The position numbers and the translations under genes are program-made. Below are positions 1-5,629 of a stretch of 5,629 nt of DNA, one piece after another (position 1 is the stretch's first letter; each line of letters begins with the position of its first letter). Location of the stretch: contig JAFPYE010000028.1 in the NCBI GenBank assembly GCA_017412325.1, positions 1-5,629 on the forward strand, written 5' to 3'. The notes below the pieces were generated by a model. The model worked only from the letters and a program-made list of their open reading frames with translations, had not been told where the DNA came from and made no database searches. This DNA comes from Kiritimatiellia bacterium (GTDB taxonomy: Bacteria; Verrucomicrobiota; Kiritimatiellia; RFP12; UBA1067).

Positions 1-1
1 G

Positions 2-244
2 CACGAGGATCCCGAGGTGCCGAACTACGGCACGCCGGGGACGAAGCTCGTGCTGAAGCCCGGCATGACCATCGCCATCGAGCCGATGATCGCGCTGACG
101 AAGGCCGGCGAACGCACGGACGTGCTCGCGGACGGCTGGACGGTCGTCACGCGCGACCGCTCGCTGGCCGCGCATTTCGAGCACACCGTCGCCATCACCG
201 ACGACGGCTGCGAAATCTTGACTTTGCCGGCGGACTATCCCTGA
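2..244 (+). CDS. map: Methionine aminopeptidase, type I (C-terminal part; 5' end outside window)
   Basis: This is the last 80 codons of a cytosolic metallopeptidase that removes the initiator methionine from new proteins. The visible part opens with [10 protein letters not shown], matching the family's FHEEPxVPNYG segment, whose histidine is an active-site residue. GMTIAIEPM follows, with the metal-ligand glutamate at fragment residue 27 (bases 80-82). Near the end is HFEHT, with the second metal-ligand glutamate at residue 60 (bases 179-181), and then the usual short C-terminal beta strand ([12 protein letters not shown]). The protein stops at TGA 242-244, where type I enzymes normally end, so the C-terminus looks complete. 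The N-terminal two thirds, with the DxxD-type ligands, lie upstream. There is no sign of damage. An 89-base gap separates it from the next gene, so co-transcription is possible but not shown. The family assignment is secure. Confidence 0.95.
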   Translation, partial: HEDPEVPNYGTPGTKLVLKPGMTIAIEPMIALTKAGERTDVLADGWTVVTRDRSLAAHFEHTVAITDDGCEILTLPADYP

Positions 245-333
245 AGTCCTTAAGCCCGAAGGCGCTCCGGTCGAATGGCGGCTGATTGCTTGGGGGCGGA
301 TGGTCCGTCGGCGGTATTTGAGAAGGAAGAAAC
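245..333 (+). promoter_or_regulatory. Intergenic spacer likely to hold the operon leader or promoter
   Basis: This 89-base gap between the methionine aminopeptidase and ferredoxin-subunit genes is the only sizeable non-coding space before the oxidoreductase operon. It is therefore the natural place for a promoter. I could not find a convincing sigma70-type -35/-10 pair: a TTGCTT at 286-291 has no good -10 at the right distance. Nor did I find a terminator for the upstream gene; short inverted repeats such as CGGATGGTCCG (297-307) have only 4-bp stems and no T-run. The promoter role is inferred from position alone, and read-through from the upstream gene is equally possible. Confidence 0.2.
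321..329 (+). promoter_or_regulatory. Ribosome binding site of the ferredoxin-subunit gene
   Basis: The purine run AGAAGGAAG lies 4 bases before the ATG at 334. It resembles a Shine-Dalgarno sequence and supports that ATG as the start. Confidence 0.6.
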
Positions 334-534
334 ATGGTACAGATCGACAAGGAAAACTGCAAGGCGTGCGGGCGCTGCGTGGCGGCGTGCCCGAAGAAGT
401 GCCTGGCGCTCGGCGACGAATTCAACGCGATGGGCATTCGCGCCGTGAAATACACGGGTGCGGGCTGCGTCAGCTGCGGCCTCTGCTTCTACAACTGCCC
501 GGAACCCTATGCAATCAAGGTGGTGAAGGAATGA
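334..534 (+). CDS. vorD: 2-oxoacid:ferredoxin oxidoreductase delta subunit, 2x[4Fe-4S] ferredoxin type (VorD/KorD-like)
   Basis: This 66-residue protein has two classic [4Fe-4S] motifs. The first is CxxCxxCxxxCP with Cys 9, 12, 15 and 19; the second is the same pattern with Cys 45, 48, 51 and 55. One further cysteine (23) is present. There is no signal peptide, so it should be cytosolic. The length and the N-terminus (MVQIDKENCKACGRC) fit the small delta subunit of 2-ketoisovalerate/2-oxoglutarate:ferredoxin oxidoreductases. In these complexes it carries electrons from the TPP-proximal cluster toward external ferredoxin. Its stop overlaps the start of the alpha-subunit gene (ATGA at 531-534), so the two are probably translationally coupled. 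The ferredoxin fold is certain from the cysteines. The delta-subunit role rests on size and on the alpha and beta/gamma genes immediately downstream. Confidence 0.93.
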   Translation: MVQIDKENCKACGRCVAACPKKCLALGDEFNAMGIRAVKYTGAGCVSCGLCFYNCPEPYAIKVVKE

Positions 535-1586
535 CGAAGTTTGTCAAAGGCAACGAGGCGGTGGTCATCGGCGCGCTCTACGCGGGCTGCGACCTCTATT
601 TCGGCTATCCGATCACGCCTGCGAGCGAAATCGCGCATGGCGCGGCGAAGTGGTTCCCGATGCTGGGCCGCACGTTCGTGCAGGCGGAGTGCGAGACGGC
701 GAGCGTCAACATGATGTTCGGCGCGGCGGCGGCGGGCAAGCTCTGCATGACGGCGACGAGCGGCCCCGGCTTCTCGCTGATGCAGGAGGGGCTGAGCTAC
801 CTCGCGGGCGCGGAGCTGCCGGCGGTCGTCGTGAACGTCAACCGCGCGGGCCCGGGGCTCGGCAACGTCTATCCCGAGCAGTCGGACTACACGCCCGCCG
901 TGAAGGGCGGCGGCCACGGCAACTACCAGACCTTCACCCTCGCGCCCGCCAGCGCGCAGGAGATGTGCGATTTGACCATCAAGGCGTTCGAGATGGCGGC
1001 GAAGTGGCGCACGCCCGCCGTCGTGTTCGCGGACGGGCTGCAGGGGCAGATGATGGAGTCGGTCGCGCTCCCCGCGGCGGAAGTGCCGCGCCCGGACTTC
1101 AGCGCGTGGGCCGCGCAGGGCGAGCCGAAGACGCGCGCGAACCTCGTCAAGTCCATCTTCCTCGACGCGCACGCGCAGGAGGTCTTCAACGAAAAGCTCC
1201 AGGCGAAATACGAGGCGATGCGCGCGGACGCGCTGGCCGAAAGCTGCCTCGCGGACGATGCGGACATCCTGCTCGTCGCGTTCGGCATCGGCGCGCGGAT
1301 CGCGCGGACGACGGCCGAGACGCTGCGCAAGCAGGGCGTCAAGGCGGGCTGCTTCCGTCCGATCACGCTCAACCCGTTCCCGCGCGAACAGCTCGCGGCG
1401 GCGGCGAAGGGCCGGAAGATCCTCTCCCTCGAGATCGACGCGGGGCAGTTCGCGGACGACGTGCGGCTCAATCTCGCCAAGGCGGGGCTGGGTGCGGAGG
1501 CGGCTGCGGTGAAGATGATCCACCGCATGGGCGGCGAGGTTGTCACGGTCGATGACGCGGTCAAGGCCGCAAAGGAGCTGCTGTAA
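531..1586 (+). CDS. vorB: 2-oxoacid:ferredoxin oxidoreductase alpha subunit, probably 3-methyl-2-oxobutanoate type (VorB)
   Basis: This 351-residue subunit forms the TPP-dependent core with the beta subunit and helps convert a 2-oxoacid plus CoA to acyl-CoA, CO2 and reduced ferredoxin. The N-terminal pyrimidine-binding domain begins KGNEAVVIGALYAGC and contains YPITPASE (residues 26-33), the QAECE segment (51-55), a GAAAAG turn and NRAGPGLGN (about 104-112). The C-terminal transketolase-like domain starts near residue 245 (ILLVAFGIGARIA), followed by FRPITLNPFP and LEIDAGQFADDVRL. Overall length and motif order match VorB rather than the longer gamma-alpha fused KorA proteins. An in-frame start at 300 would add 77 residues that overlie the ferredoxin gene in another frame. 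ATG 531, overlapping the preceding stop and preceded by AAGG at 517-520, is therefore preferred. The 2-oxoacid class is certain. Preference for branched-chain 2-oxoacids over 2-oxoglutarate is inferred from overall resemblance. Confidence 0.92.
   Translation: MTKFVKGNEAVVIGALYAGCDLYFGYPITPASEIAHGAAKWFPMLGRTFVQAECETASVNMMFGAAAAGKLCMTATSGPGFSLMQEGLSYLAGAELPAVVVNVNRAGPGLGNVYPEQSDYTPAVKGGGHGNYQTFTLAPASAQEMCDLTIKAFEMAAKWRTPAVVFADGLQGQMMESVALPAAEVPRPDFSAWAAQGEPKTRANLVKSIFLDAHAQEVFNEKLQAKYEAMRADALAESCLADDADILLVAFGIGARIARTTAETLRKQGVKAGCFRPITLNPFPREQLAAAAKGRKILSLEIDAGQFADDVRLNLAKAGLGAEAAAVKMIHRMGGEVVTVDDAVKAAKELL
1571..1577 (+). promoter_or_regulatory. Ribosome binding site of the beta-gamma fusion gene, inside the alpha-subunit gene
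   Basis: AAAGGAG lies within the last codons of the alpha-subunit gene, 8 bases before the ATG at 1586. Together with the TAATG stop/start overlap it fixes the start of the next gene and suggests coupled translation for matched subunit amounts. Confidence 0.7.
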
Positions 1587-2986
1587 TGGCGACGATTGAA
1601 CAGAAGGGCATGTACAGGAGCTTCCCGCGCAGCGGGAAGGACGTCAGCTTCACCCACTACTGCCCGGGGTGCGGCCACGGCATCATCAACAAGCTGATCG
1701 CCGAGGCGTGCGCGGAGTTGGGCCTCCAGGACCGGACGATCTTCGTCGATCCCGTCGGCTGCGGCGTCTTCACCTACTACTACTGGGACGCGGCCCACAT
1801 CTCGGCGGCGCACGGGCGCGCGAGCGCGGTGGCGACCGGCACGTGCCGGGCGCGGCCGGACGCGGTGACGATGGCCTACCAGGGCGACGGCGACCTGGGC
1901 GCGATCGGCTTCAACAACGCGTTCCAGGCCGCTTCGCGCGGCGAGCGCTTCGGCTGCATCTTCGTCAACAACTCGCTCTACGGCATGACCGGCGGGCAGA
2001 TGGCGCCGACGACGCTGGACGGCGAGACGACGACGACCACGCCGTTCGGGCGCGACCCGGCGCTCACCGGCCATCCGCTCCACGTCTGCGAAGTCTTCAA
2101 CCAGCTCGCCGCGCCCGTCTACATCGCGCGCGTGTCGGTCGCCGACACCCGCCGCATCCTGCAGGCGAAGCAGGCGATTCGCAAGATGTTCGAGATCGAG
2201 CGCGACGGCAAGGGCTACGCGCTCCTCGAAATCCTCGCGCCGTGCCCGACGAACTTCCGCATGACCGCCGAGAAGGCGGCGCAGTTCTGCATCACGGAGA
2301 TGGAGAAGGAATATCCGCTCGCCGTCTTCCGCGACGTGACGAAGGACGCGACGCCGCTGGTGCCGCGCGACGTGCCGCGCGCCGCGGACTGCGCGGCGCT
2401 GTTCGCCGAAAAGACGGTCGTGCCGCCGGCGGCGGACGATCCGGCCATTGCGGAAAAGCGCTTCAAGTTCGCGGGCTACGGCGGGCAGGGCGTCCTGTCG
2501 CTCGGGCTCACCGTCGCGGAAGCGGCGCGGCTGGAGCGGCGGCACACGCTGTGGTTCCCGAGCTACGGGCCCGAACAGCGCGGCGGCAGCGCCAACTGCT
2601 CCGTCGTCGTGTCCGGAACGCCCATCGGCTCGCCGACGGTGGAGCATCCCGACGTCCTCGTCTGCATGAACCAGCCGTCCTACGAGCGCTTCGTCGGCGA
2701 CGTGGTGAAGGGCGGCACCGTGATCGTGGACGAGACGGTGCCGCTGACCGTCGCGCCGCCGGAGGGCGTCACGGTCGTGCGCTGGCCGGCGATCCGCCTG
2801 GCGGAGGAATTCGGCGTGCCCAAGGCGGCGAACACGATGATGCTCGCGGCGCTGAAGAAGCTGGCCTGCACGGGGCTGTCGGGCGCGAGCCTGGAGGCGG
2901 CGCTCGTCGCCAGCTTCAAGAAGAAGCCCGAGCTCGGCGAGAAGAACCGCGAGCTCCTGCGGAAAGCCGAGGCGCGTGAAGGTTAA
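1586..2986 (+). CDS. vorA: 2-oxoacid:ferredoxin oxidoreductase, fused beta (TPP-binding, VorA) and gamma (VorC) subunits
   Basis: This 466-residue protein joins two normally separate subunits. Residues 1 to about 255 are the beta subunit. CPGCGHG (Cys 26, 29), PVGCG (Cys 59) and APCPTN (Cys 220) together match the four cysteines that hold the proximal [4Fe-4S] cluster in this family. The TPP/Mg motif runs from GDGD (100-103) to NN (128-129), followed by YGMTGGQMAPTT. A linker of about 35 residues, rich in Ala, Pro and charged residues, follows. The gamma domain occupies about 290-466, with FAGYGGQGV (295-303), SYGPEQRGGSANC (326-338), GSP (348-350) and HPDVLVCMNQPS. The frame is continuous with no stop or second start near the junction, so this looks like a true fusion rather than an assembly error. 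It should pair with the upstream alpha and delta subunits to complete the enzyme. It overlaps the alpha gene (TAATG) and the next gene by 11 bases. Domain calls are secure; substrate choice is not. Confidence 0.93.
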   Translation: MATIEQKGMYRSFPRSGKDVSFTHYCPGCGHGIINKLIAEACAELGLQDRTIFVDPVGCGVFTYYYWDAAHISAAHGRASAVATGTCRARPDAVTMAYQGDGDLGAIGFNNAFQAASRGERFGCIFVNNSLYGMTGGQMAPTTLDGETTTTTPFGRDPALTGHPLHVCEVFNQLAAPVYIARVSVADTRRILQAKQAIRKMFEIERDGKGYALLEILAPCPTNFRMTAEKAAQFCITEMEKEYPLAVFRDVTKDATPLVPRDVPRAADCAALFAEKTVVPPAADDPAIAEKRFKFAGYGGQGVLSLGLTVAEAARLERRHTLWFPSYGPEQRGGSANCSVVVSGTPIGSPTVEHPDVLVCMNQPSYERFVGDVVKGGTVIVDETVPLTVAPPEGVTVVRWPAIRLAEEFGVPKAANTMMLAALKKLACTGLSGASLEAALVASFKKKPELGEKNRELLRKAEAREG

Positions 2987-3776
2987 GTTCTACATCAACG
3001 CGGAAAAGCCCGCGGCGCGCGCGGCGGCGAAGGAGCTGAAGGCGCTTGCCGCGTCGTTCGGGCTGACGGTCGCGGCGCGCGGCAGGGCCGACGCGGTCAT
3101 CGCGCTCGGCGGCGATGGCACAATCCTGCGCGCCGTCCACGAATGCGCGGGCGTGCCGGTGCTCGGCTTCAACCTCGGCGGGCTCGGGTATCTGTCGAGC
3201 GTCGGGCGCGGGGATTTCGGCACGGCGCTCCAGATGCTGGCCGCCGGCCGCTTCACCGTGTCGGAGCGGACGATGCTGGAGGTGCGCAAGGTCGGCGCGC
3301 GGCGGCGCAAGCTGGCGCTGAACGACGTCGTCGTCGTGCGCGAGCTTTCCGGCCATGCGGCGGTTTTGGATCTGGAAGTGGACGGCAGCCCGGCGACGCG
3401 CTACATGGCGGACGGGCTCGTCATCGCGACGCCGACCGGCTCGACGGCGTATTCGCTCGCGGCGGGCGGGCCGGTCGTGATGCCGGATTCGCGGAGCTTC
3501 GCGGTGACGCCGATGAACCCGCACGCGCTCGCGGTGCGGCCGCTCGTGGTCAGCGACGCGGTGCGGCTGACGGTCACGTCGCGGCGGCGGAACGGCCGCG
3601 CGGAGAAGATCGGCGTCTATGCCGACGGCGAGGGCGTGTTCCAGCTGGACGGCGACGAGGCGGTGATCGTCGCCAAGGCGCCCATCGGCGCGAAGATGAT
3701 TGCCCTCGAGGGTTCCGATCCCTACGAGACGCTGGGCCGCAAGCTCGGCTGGAGCGGCACGTCCGTCCGCTCCTGA
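2976..3776 (+). CDS. nadK: NAD kinase
   Basis: This 266-residue cytosolic enzyme phosphorylates NAD to NADP using ATP or polyphosphate. The family signature GGDGT is at residues 45-49 with the catalytic aspartate 47. NLGGLGYLS (66-74), LNDVVVVRE (115-123, the family's NE/ND substrate-contact region), DGLVIATPTGSTAYSLAAGGP (about 146-166) and the C-terminal VYADGE and LDGD segments follow in the expected order. The protein is slightly short for bacterial NadK; the reduction lies at the N-terminus, where MKVKFYINAEKP leads straight into the first domain. The start is GTG at 2976, inside the end of the preceding gene (11-base overlap). GAGG at 2969-2972 is too close to act as a good ribosome site and GGAAAG at 2961-2966 is weak, so initiation probably relies on ribosomes finishing the upstream gene. 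Function is secure. The link to the oxidoreductase is positional only. Confidence 0.95.
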   Translation: MKVKFYINAEKPAARAAAKELKALAASFGLTVAARGRADAVIALGGDGTILRAVHECAGVPVLGFNLGGLGYLSSVGRGDFGTALQMLAAGRFTVSERTMLEVRKVGARRRKLALNDVVVVRELSGHAAVLDLEVDGSPATRYMADGLVIATPTGSTAYSLAAGGPVVMPDSRSFAVTPMNPHALAVRPLVVSDAVRLTVTSRRRNGRAEKIGVYADGEGVFQLDGDEAVIVAKAPIGAKMIALEGSDPYETLGRKLGWSGTSVRS

Positions 3777-3807
3777 GCGGCGGGCGAAGGTGAACGAAAA
3801 CGACGTC

Positions 3808-3814
3808 AAGGAGG
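3808..3814 (+). promoter_or_regulatory. Strong Shine-Dalgarno of the esterase gene
   Basis: AAGGAGG, an almost ideal anti-16S match, lies 6 bases before the ATG at 3821. It is the best ribosome site in the window and fixes the esterase start. It contrasts with the weak, coupled start of nadK and fits an independently initiated, well-expressed exported enzyme. Confidence 0.8.
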
Positions 3815-3820
3815 ATAACG

Positions 3821-4687
3821 ATGAAGAAACTGCTGATTCCCGTGTTCGCGCTCTGCGCGGCCGCCGCGTGCGCCGACATCTACATGGCGGGCGACTCGAC
3901 GATGTGCAACTATGCGCCGCGCCAATACCCGCAGCAGGGCTGGGGACAGGCCCTTGCGCTCTACATGAAGGACCCCGACCAGCTGCACAACTGGGCGATC
4001 GGCGGGCGGAGCGCCCGGAGCTACAGGGACGAAGGGCGCTGGCAGAAGCTCGTGGACGCGCTCGCGGCGGGCGACTACGTCATCATCGCGTTCGGCCACA
4101 ACGACTCGAACAAGGCGAAGAAGGAGCGCTATTCGTCCGTCCCCGACTACAAGGAGCTGATGAAGGGGTTCGTGGCGGACGTGCGCGCGAAGGGCGCGAC
4201 GCCGATCTTCGCGACTTCGATTCCGCACTCGGGCGGGTTCAGCCAGAACGCGGACGGCGTTCTCTCCGTGCGCGGCGGCGCGGCGGGCATCGGGCCATAC
4301 GTGGGCGCGACGCGCGAACTCGGCGCGGAGCTGGGCGTGCCGGTCCTCGACCTCAACAAGTTCGCGTGCGAGGACTTGCCGAAGCGCGGTCTTGAAAAGG
4401 CGAACAAGCTTTACATGCGCATCCAGCCCAACGAATACAAGAACTACCCGAACGGCAAGGGCGACGGCTGCCACACGCGCGACACGGGCGCGTACTACTT
4501 CGCGACGGCGGCGGTCAAGGCCGCCCGCGAGCAGAAACTCGGCGTGTGCGAACTGTTCAAGCCGTTTGCCGCAGTCCAGTTCACGCCGATTCCGTGGGGC
4601 GGCCCCGGCAGCGACGCGCAGCCGATGAAGGACGACTTCTCGAAAGAGGAGATCGGCTACGCGAACGGGGACGTCGAGAAGAAGTAA
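3821..4687 (+). CDS. Secreted SGNH/GDSL acetylesterase, rhamnogalacturonan/xylan acetylesterase (CE12-like)
   Basis: This 288-residue exported hydrolase probably removes acetyl groups from plant cell-wall polysaccharide. The N-terminus MKKLLIPVFALCAAAACA is a signal peptide with likely cleavage before Asp19. All SGNH blocks are present: GDSTM with nucleophile Ser26 (block I), NWAIGGRS with Gly61/62 (block II), FGHND with Asn94 (block III), and DGCH with Asp215 and His218 (block V). The GDSTM and GGRSARSY wording and the GHNDSNK segment resemble rhamnogalacturonan acetylesterases rather than lipases. That group also contains acetylxylan and pectin esterases, so the substrate is open. About 45 residues follow the last helix after block V, ending in a polar tail. 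It lies 44 bases after nadK and 21 bases before a GH115 gene. The neighbour favours a glucuronic-acid-bearing, acetylated polymer such as glucuronoxylan. Fold and secretion are confident; substrate is inferred. Confidence 0.88.
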   Translation: MKKLLIPVFALCAAAACADIYMAGDSTMCNYAPRQYPQQGWGQALALYMKDPDQLHNWAIGGRSARSYRDEGRWQKLVDALAAGDYVIIAFGHNDSNKAKKERYSSVPDYKELMKGFVADVRAKGATPIFATSIPHSGGFSQNADGVLSVRGGAAGIGPYVGATRELGAELGVPVLDLNKFACEDLPKRGLEKANKLYMRIQPNEYKNYPNGKGDGCHTRDTGAYYFATAAVKAAREQKLGVCELFKPFAAVQFTPIPWGGPGSDAQPMKDDFSKEEIGYANGDVEKK

Positions 4688-4694
4688 CCGAGAC

Positions 4695-4700
4695 GGAGGG
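4695..4700 (+). promoter_or_regulatory. Ribosome binding site of the GH115 gene
   Basis: GGAGGG lies 8 bases before the ATG at 4709, within the 21-base gap after the esterase stop. It supports this ATG as the true start, and hence the short N-terminus of the GH115 protein. Confidence 0.75.
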
Positions 4701-4708
4701 ACGCACCC

Positions 4709-5629
4709 ATGAACAGAATCGCACGTTGGGCGCTGGTGGTCGCGCCGCTCGTCGCGGGCGCGGCGGGCGACAGCGTCACGTATCGCGGGCTCTTCATCAA
4801 CGACGAGGACTGGGGGCTCCGTCCGTGGGCCGTACAGCACTTTGGCAAGCGGCAGCAGATCGGCACAGAGGTCTACGAAAAGGTCTTCGACCTCATGGCG
4901 GCGGACGGGCTGAACCTCCTGTGGCCCGCGATGCACGAGGGCGGCTACGAGTTCGTCTCGCGTCCCGAGAACATGGCGCTCGCGGCGGCGCGCGGCATCC
5001 GCATCGGCACGAGCCACTGCGAGCCGATGCTCCGCAACAACTGCTACATCCCGAAGCGCGACCATCACCTGTGGAGCTGGACGAAGCACAGGGACTTCGT
5101 CACGGACTACTGGCAGTGGGCGGTGGACCGCTACGCGACGAACGACGTCCTCTGGACGATCGGCATGCGCGGCATCCACGACGGAAAGATGAACGACGGC
5201 GCGACGACGGAGGAGAAGATCGCGATCCTCGAGGACGTCTTTGCGGCACAGTGCGGCATGTTGGAGGCGGCGGGCGCGGGCGACGCGCCGAAGCTGTTCG
5301 TCCCGTACAAGGAAGTGCTGCCGATCTACAACGCGGGGCTGAAGGTGCCGAAGGGGACGACCATCATGTGGGTCAACGACAACTTCGGCTACGTGCGGCG
5401 GCTGGGCGGCCCGCAGTGCGACGGGTACGGGCAGGGCATCTACTGGCACGCGAGCTACCACGGACGGCCGCACGGCTACATCCACCTCTGCACCGTGCCG
5501 CCCGCGTTCATGTGGTACGAACTCGTGGCGAAGTGCTGGGAGAACGGCGTGCGGGACGTCTGGATGGTGAACGCGGGCGACGTCTTCCAAGCTGACATCA
5601 TCCTCTACGCGCTCGGCCGGTTCGCCGCC
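4709..5629 (+). CDS. Secreted GH115-type alpha-glucuronidase (3' end outside window)
   Basis: The first 307 residues of an exported glycoside hydrolase are open to the window edge. GH115 enzymes remove alpha-1,2-linked (4-O-methyl)glucuronic acid from xylan, including from internal positions. Residues 1 to about 20 (MNRIARWALVVAPLVAGAAG) form a signal peptide. The catalytic TIM-barrel domain then starts at once: YRGLFINDEDWGLRPW (25-40), YEKVFDLMAADGLNLLWPAM (56-75), GTSHCEPM (100-107), WTIGMRGIHDGKM (149-161), YKEVLPIYNAGLKVP (200-214), MWVNDNFGYVRRL (220-232), IYWHASYHGRPHGY (244-257) and VWMVNAGD (284-291). These match the family in order and spacing. As I recall the characterised members, a domain of about 150 or more residues precedes the INDEDWGL segment; here it is absent. 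Several cysteines are present for an exported protein. Start choice rests on GGAGGG 8 bases upstream, the signal peptide and the tight 21-base spacing to the esterase gene. Family is confident; exact substrate is inferred. Confidence 0.87.
   Translation, partial: MNRIARWALVVAPLVAGAAGDSVTYRGLFINDEDWGLRPWAVQHFGKRQQIGTEVYEKVFDLMAADGLNLLWPAMHEGGYEFVSRPENMALAAARGIRIGTSHCEPMLRNNCYIPKRDHHLWSWTKHRDFVTDYWQWAVDRYATNDVLWTIGMRGIHDGKMNDGATTEEKIAILEDVFAAQCGMLEAAGAGDAPKLFVPYKEVLPIYNAGLKVPKGTTIMWVNDNFGYVRRLGGPQCDGYGQGIYWHASYHGRPHGYIHLCTVPPAFMWYELVAKCWENGVRDVWMVNAGDVFQADIILYALGRFAA

Noticed and set aside
286..318. Possible sigma70 promoter before the ferredoxin gene (TTGCTT with GGTATT)
   Set aside because: The spacing is about 21 bases and both hexamers match poorly, so it cannot be called from sequence.
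300..530. Possible 77-residue N-terminal extension of the VorB gene
   Set aside because: The extension is the ferredoxin gene read in another frame. The ferredoxin cysteine motifs and the ATGA overlap at 531 show the true arrangement.
650..1555. Long + strand frame overlapping the VorB gene
   Set aside because: It is a shadow frame with Arg/Gly-rich low-complexity translation and no family motif.
923..2647. Long open frame of 574 codons on the minus strand
   Set aside because: It lies opposite the alpha and beta-gamma genes. It is Arg/Ala/Val-rich with no recognisable domain, as expected from the reverse complement of GC-rich codons.
3854..3871. Possible lipoprotein signal in the esterase (cysteines at residues 12 and 17)
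   Set aside because: Neither cysteine has a proper lipobox: the residue before Cys12 is Leu, and position -3 of Cys17 is Ala. Cleavage by signal peptidase I after ACA fits better.
3806..5590. Long open frame of 594 codons on the minus strand
   Set aside because: It lies opposite the esterase and GH115 genes, is rich in Arg, Val and His, and shows no domain. The + strand proteins have full family motifs.

Overview
The window is a GC-rich bacterial stretch (roughly two thirds G+C by eye, not counted) in which every supported gene lies on the + strand with very little non-coding space. The ferredoxin-dependent 2-oxoacid oxidoreductase points to an anaerobic or fermentative lifestyle. Two exported plant-polysaccharide enzymes at the right end point to a fibre-degrading niche such as a gut or rumen. 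High GC, a VOR-type enzyme and secreted GH115/CE12-like enzymes would fit a gut member of the PVC group (Kiritimatiellota, Lentisphaerota or Verrucomicrobiota). That placement is an inference; no marker gene here fixes the phylum.

Left edge (2-244): the C-terminal 80 codons of a type I methionine aminopeptidase. An 89-base spacer (245-333) follows, the only sizeable gap before the next genes.

Centre (334-3776): a tightly packed four-gene operon. It encodes a small 2x[4Fe-4S] ferredoxin subunit (delta), the alpha subunit of a VorB-type 2-oxoacid:ferredoxin oxidoreductase, one polypeptide joining the TPP-binding beta subunit to the gamma subunit, and NAD kinase. Junctions overlap (ATGA, TAATG, and an 11-base overlap into a GTG-started nadK), so translational coupling is likely. 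The first three products should assemble into one complex. It would oxidatively decarboxylate a 2-oxoacid, probably a branched-chain one, to an acyl-CoA and pass electrons through three [4Fe-4S] clusters to ferredoxin. NAD kinase makes NADP and is a housekeeping passenger or a redox-linked partner.

Right part (3821-5629): after a 44-base gap with a strong Shine-Dalgarno comes a signal-peptide-bearing SGNH/GDSL esterase of the rhamnogalacturonan/xylan acetylesterase type. It is followed 21 bases later by the start of an exported GH115-type alpha-glucuronidase that runs off the window. The two probably cooperate on an acetylated, glucuronic-acid-decorated plant polysaccharide. The GH115 reading frame appears to start almost directly at the catalytic barrel, without the usual N-terminal domain.

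No RNA gene, mobile element, CRISPR array or convincing terminator was seen. The most unusual features are the beta-gamma subunit fusion and the short N-terminus of the GH115 protein. I saw no clear sign of an entirely new system.
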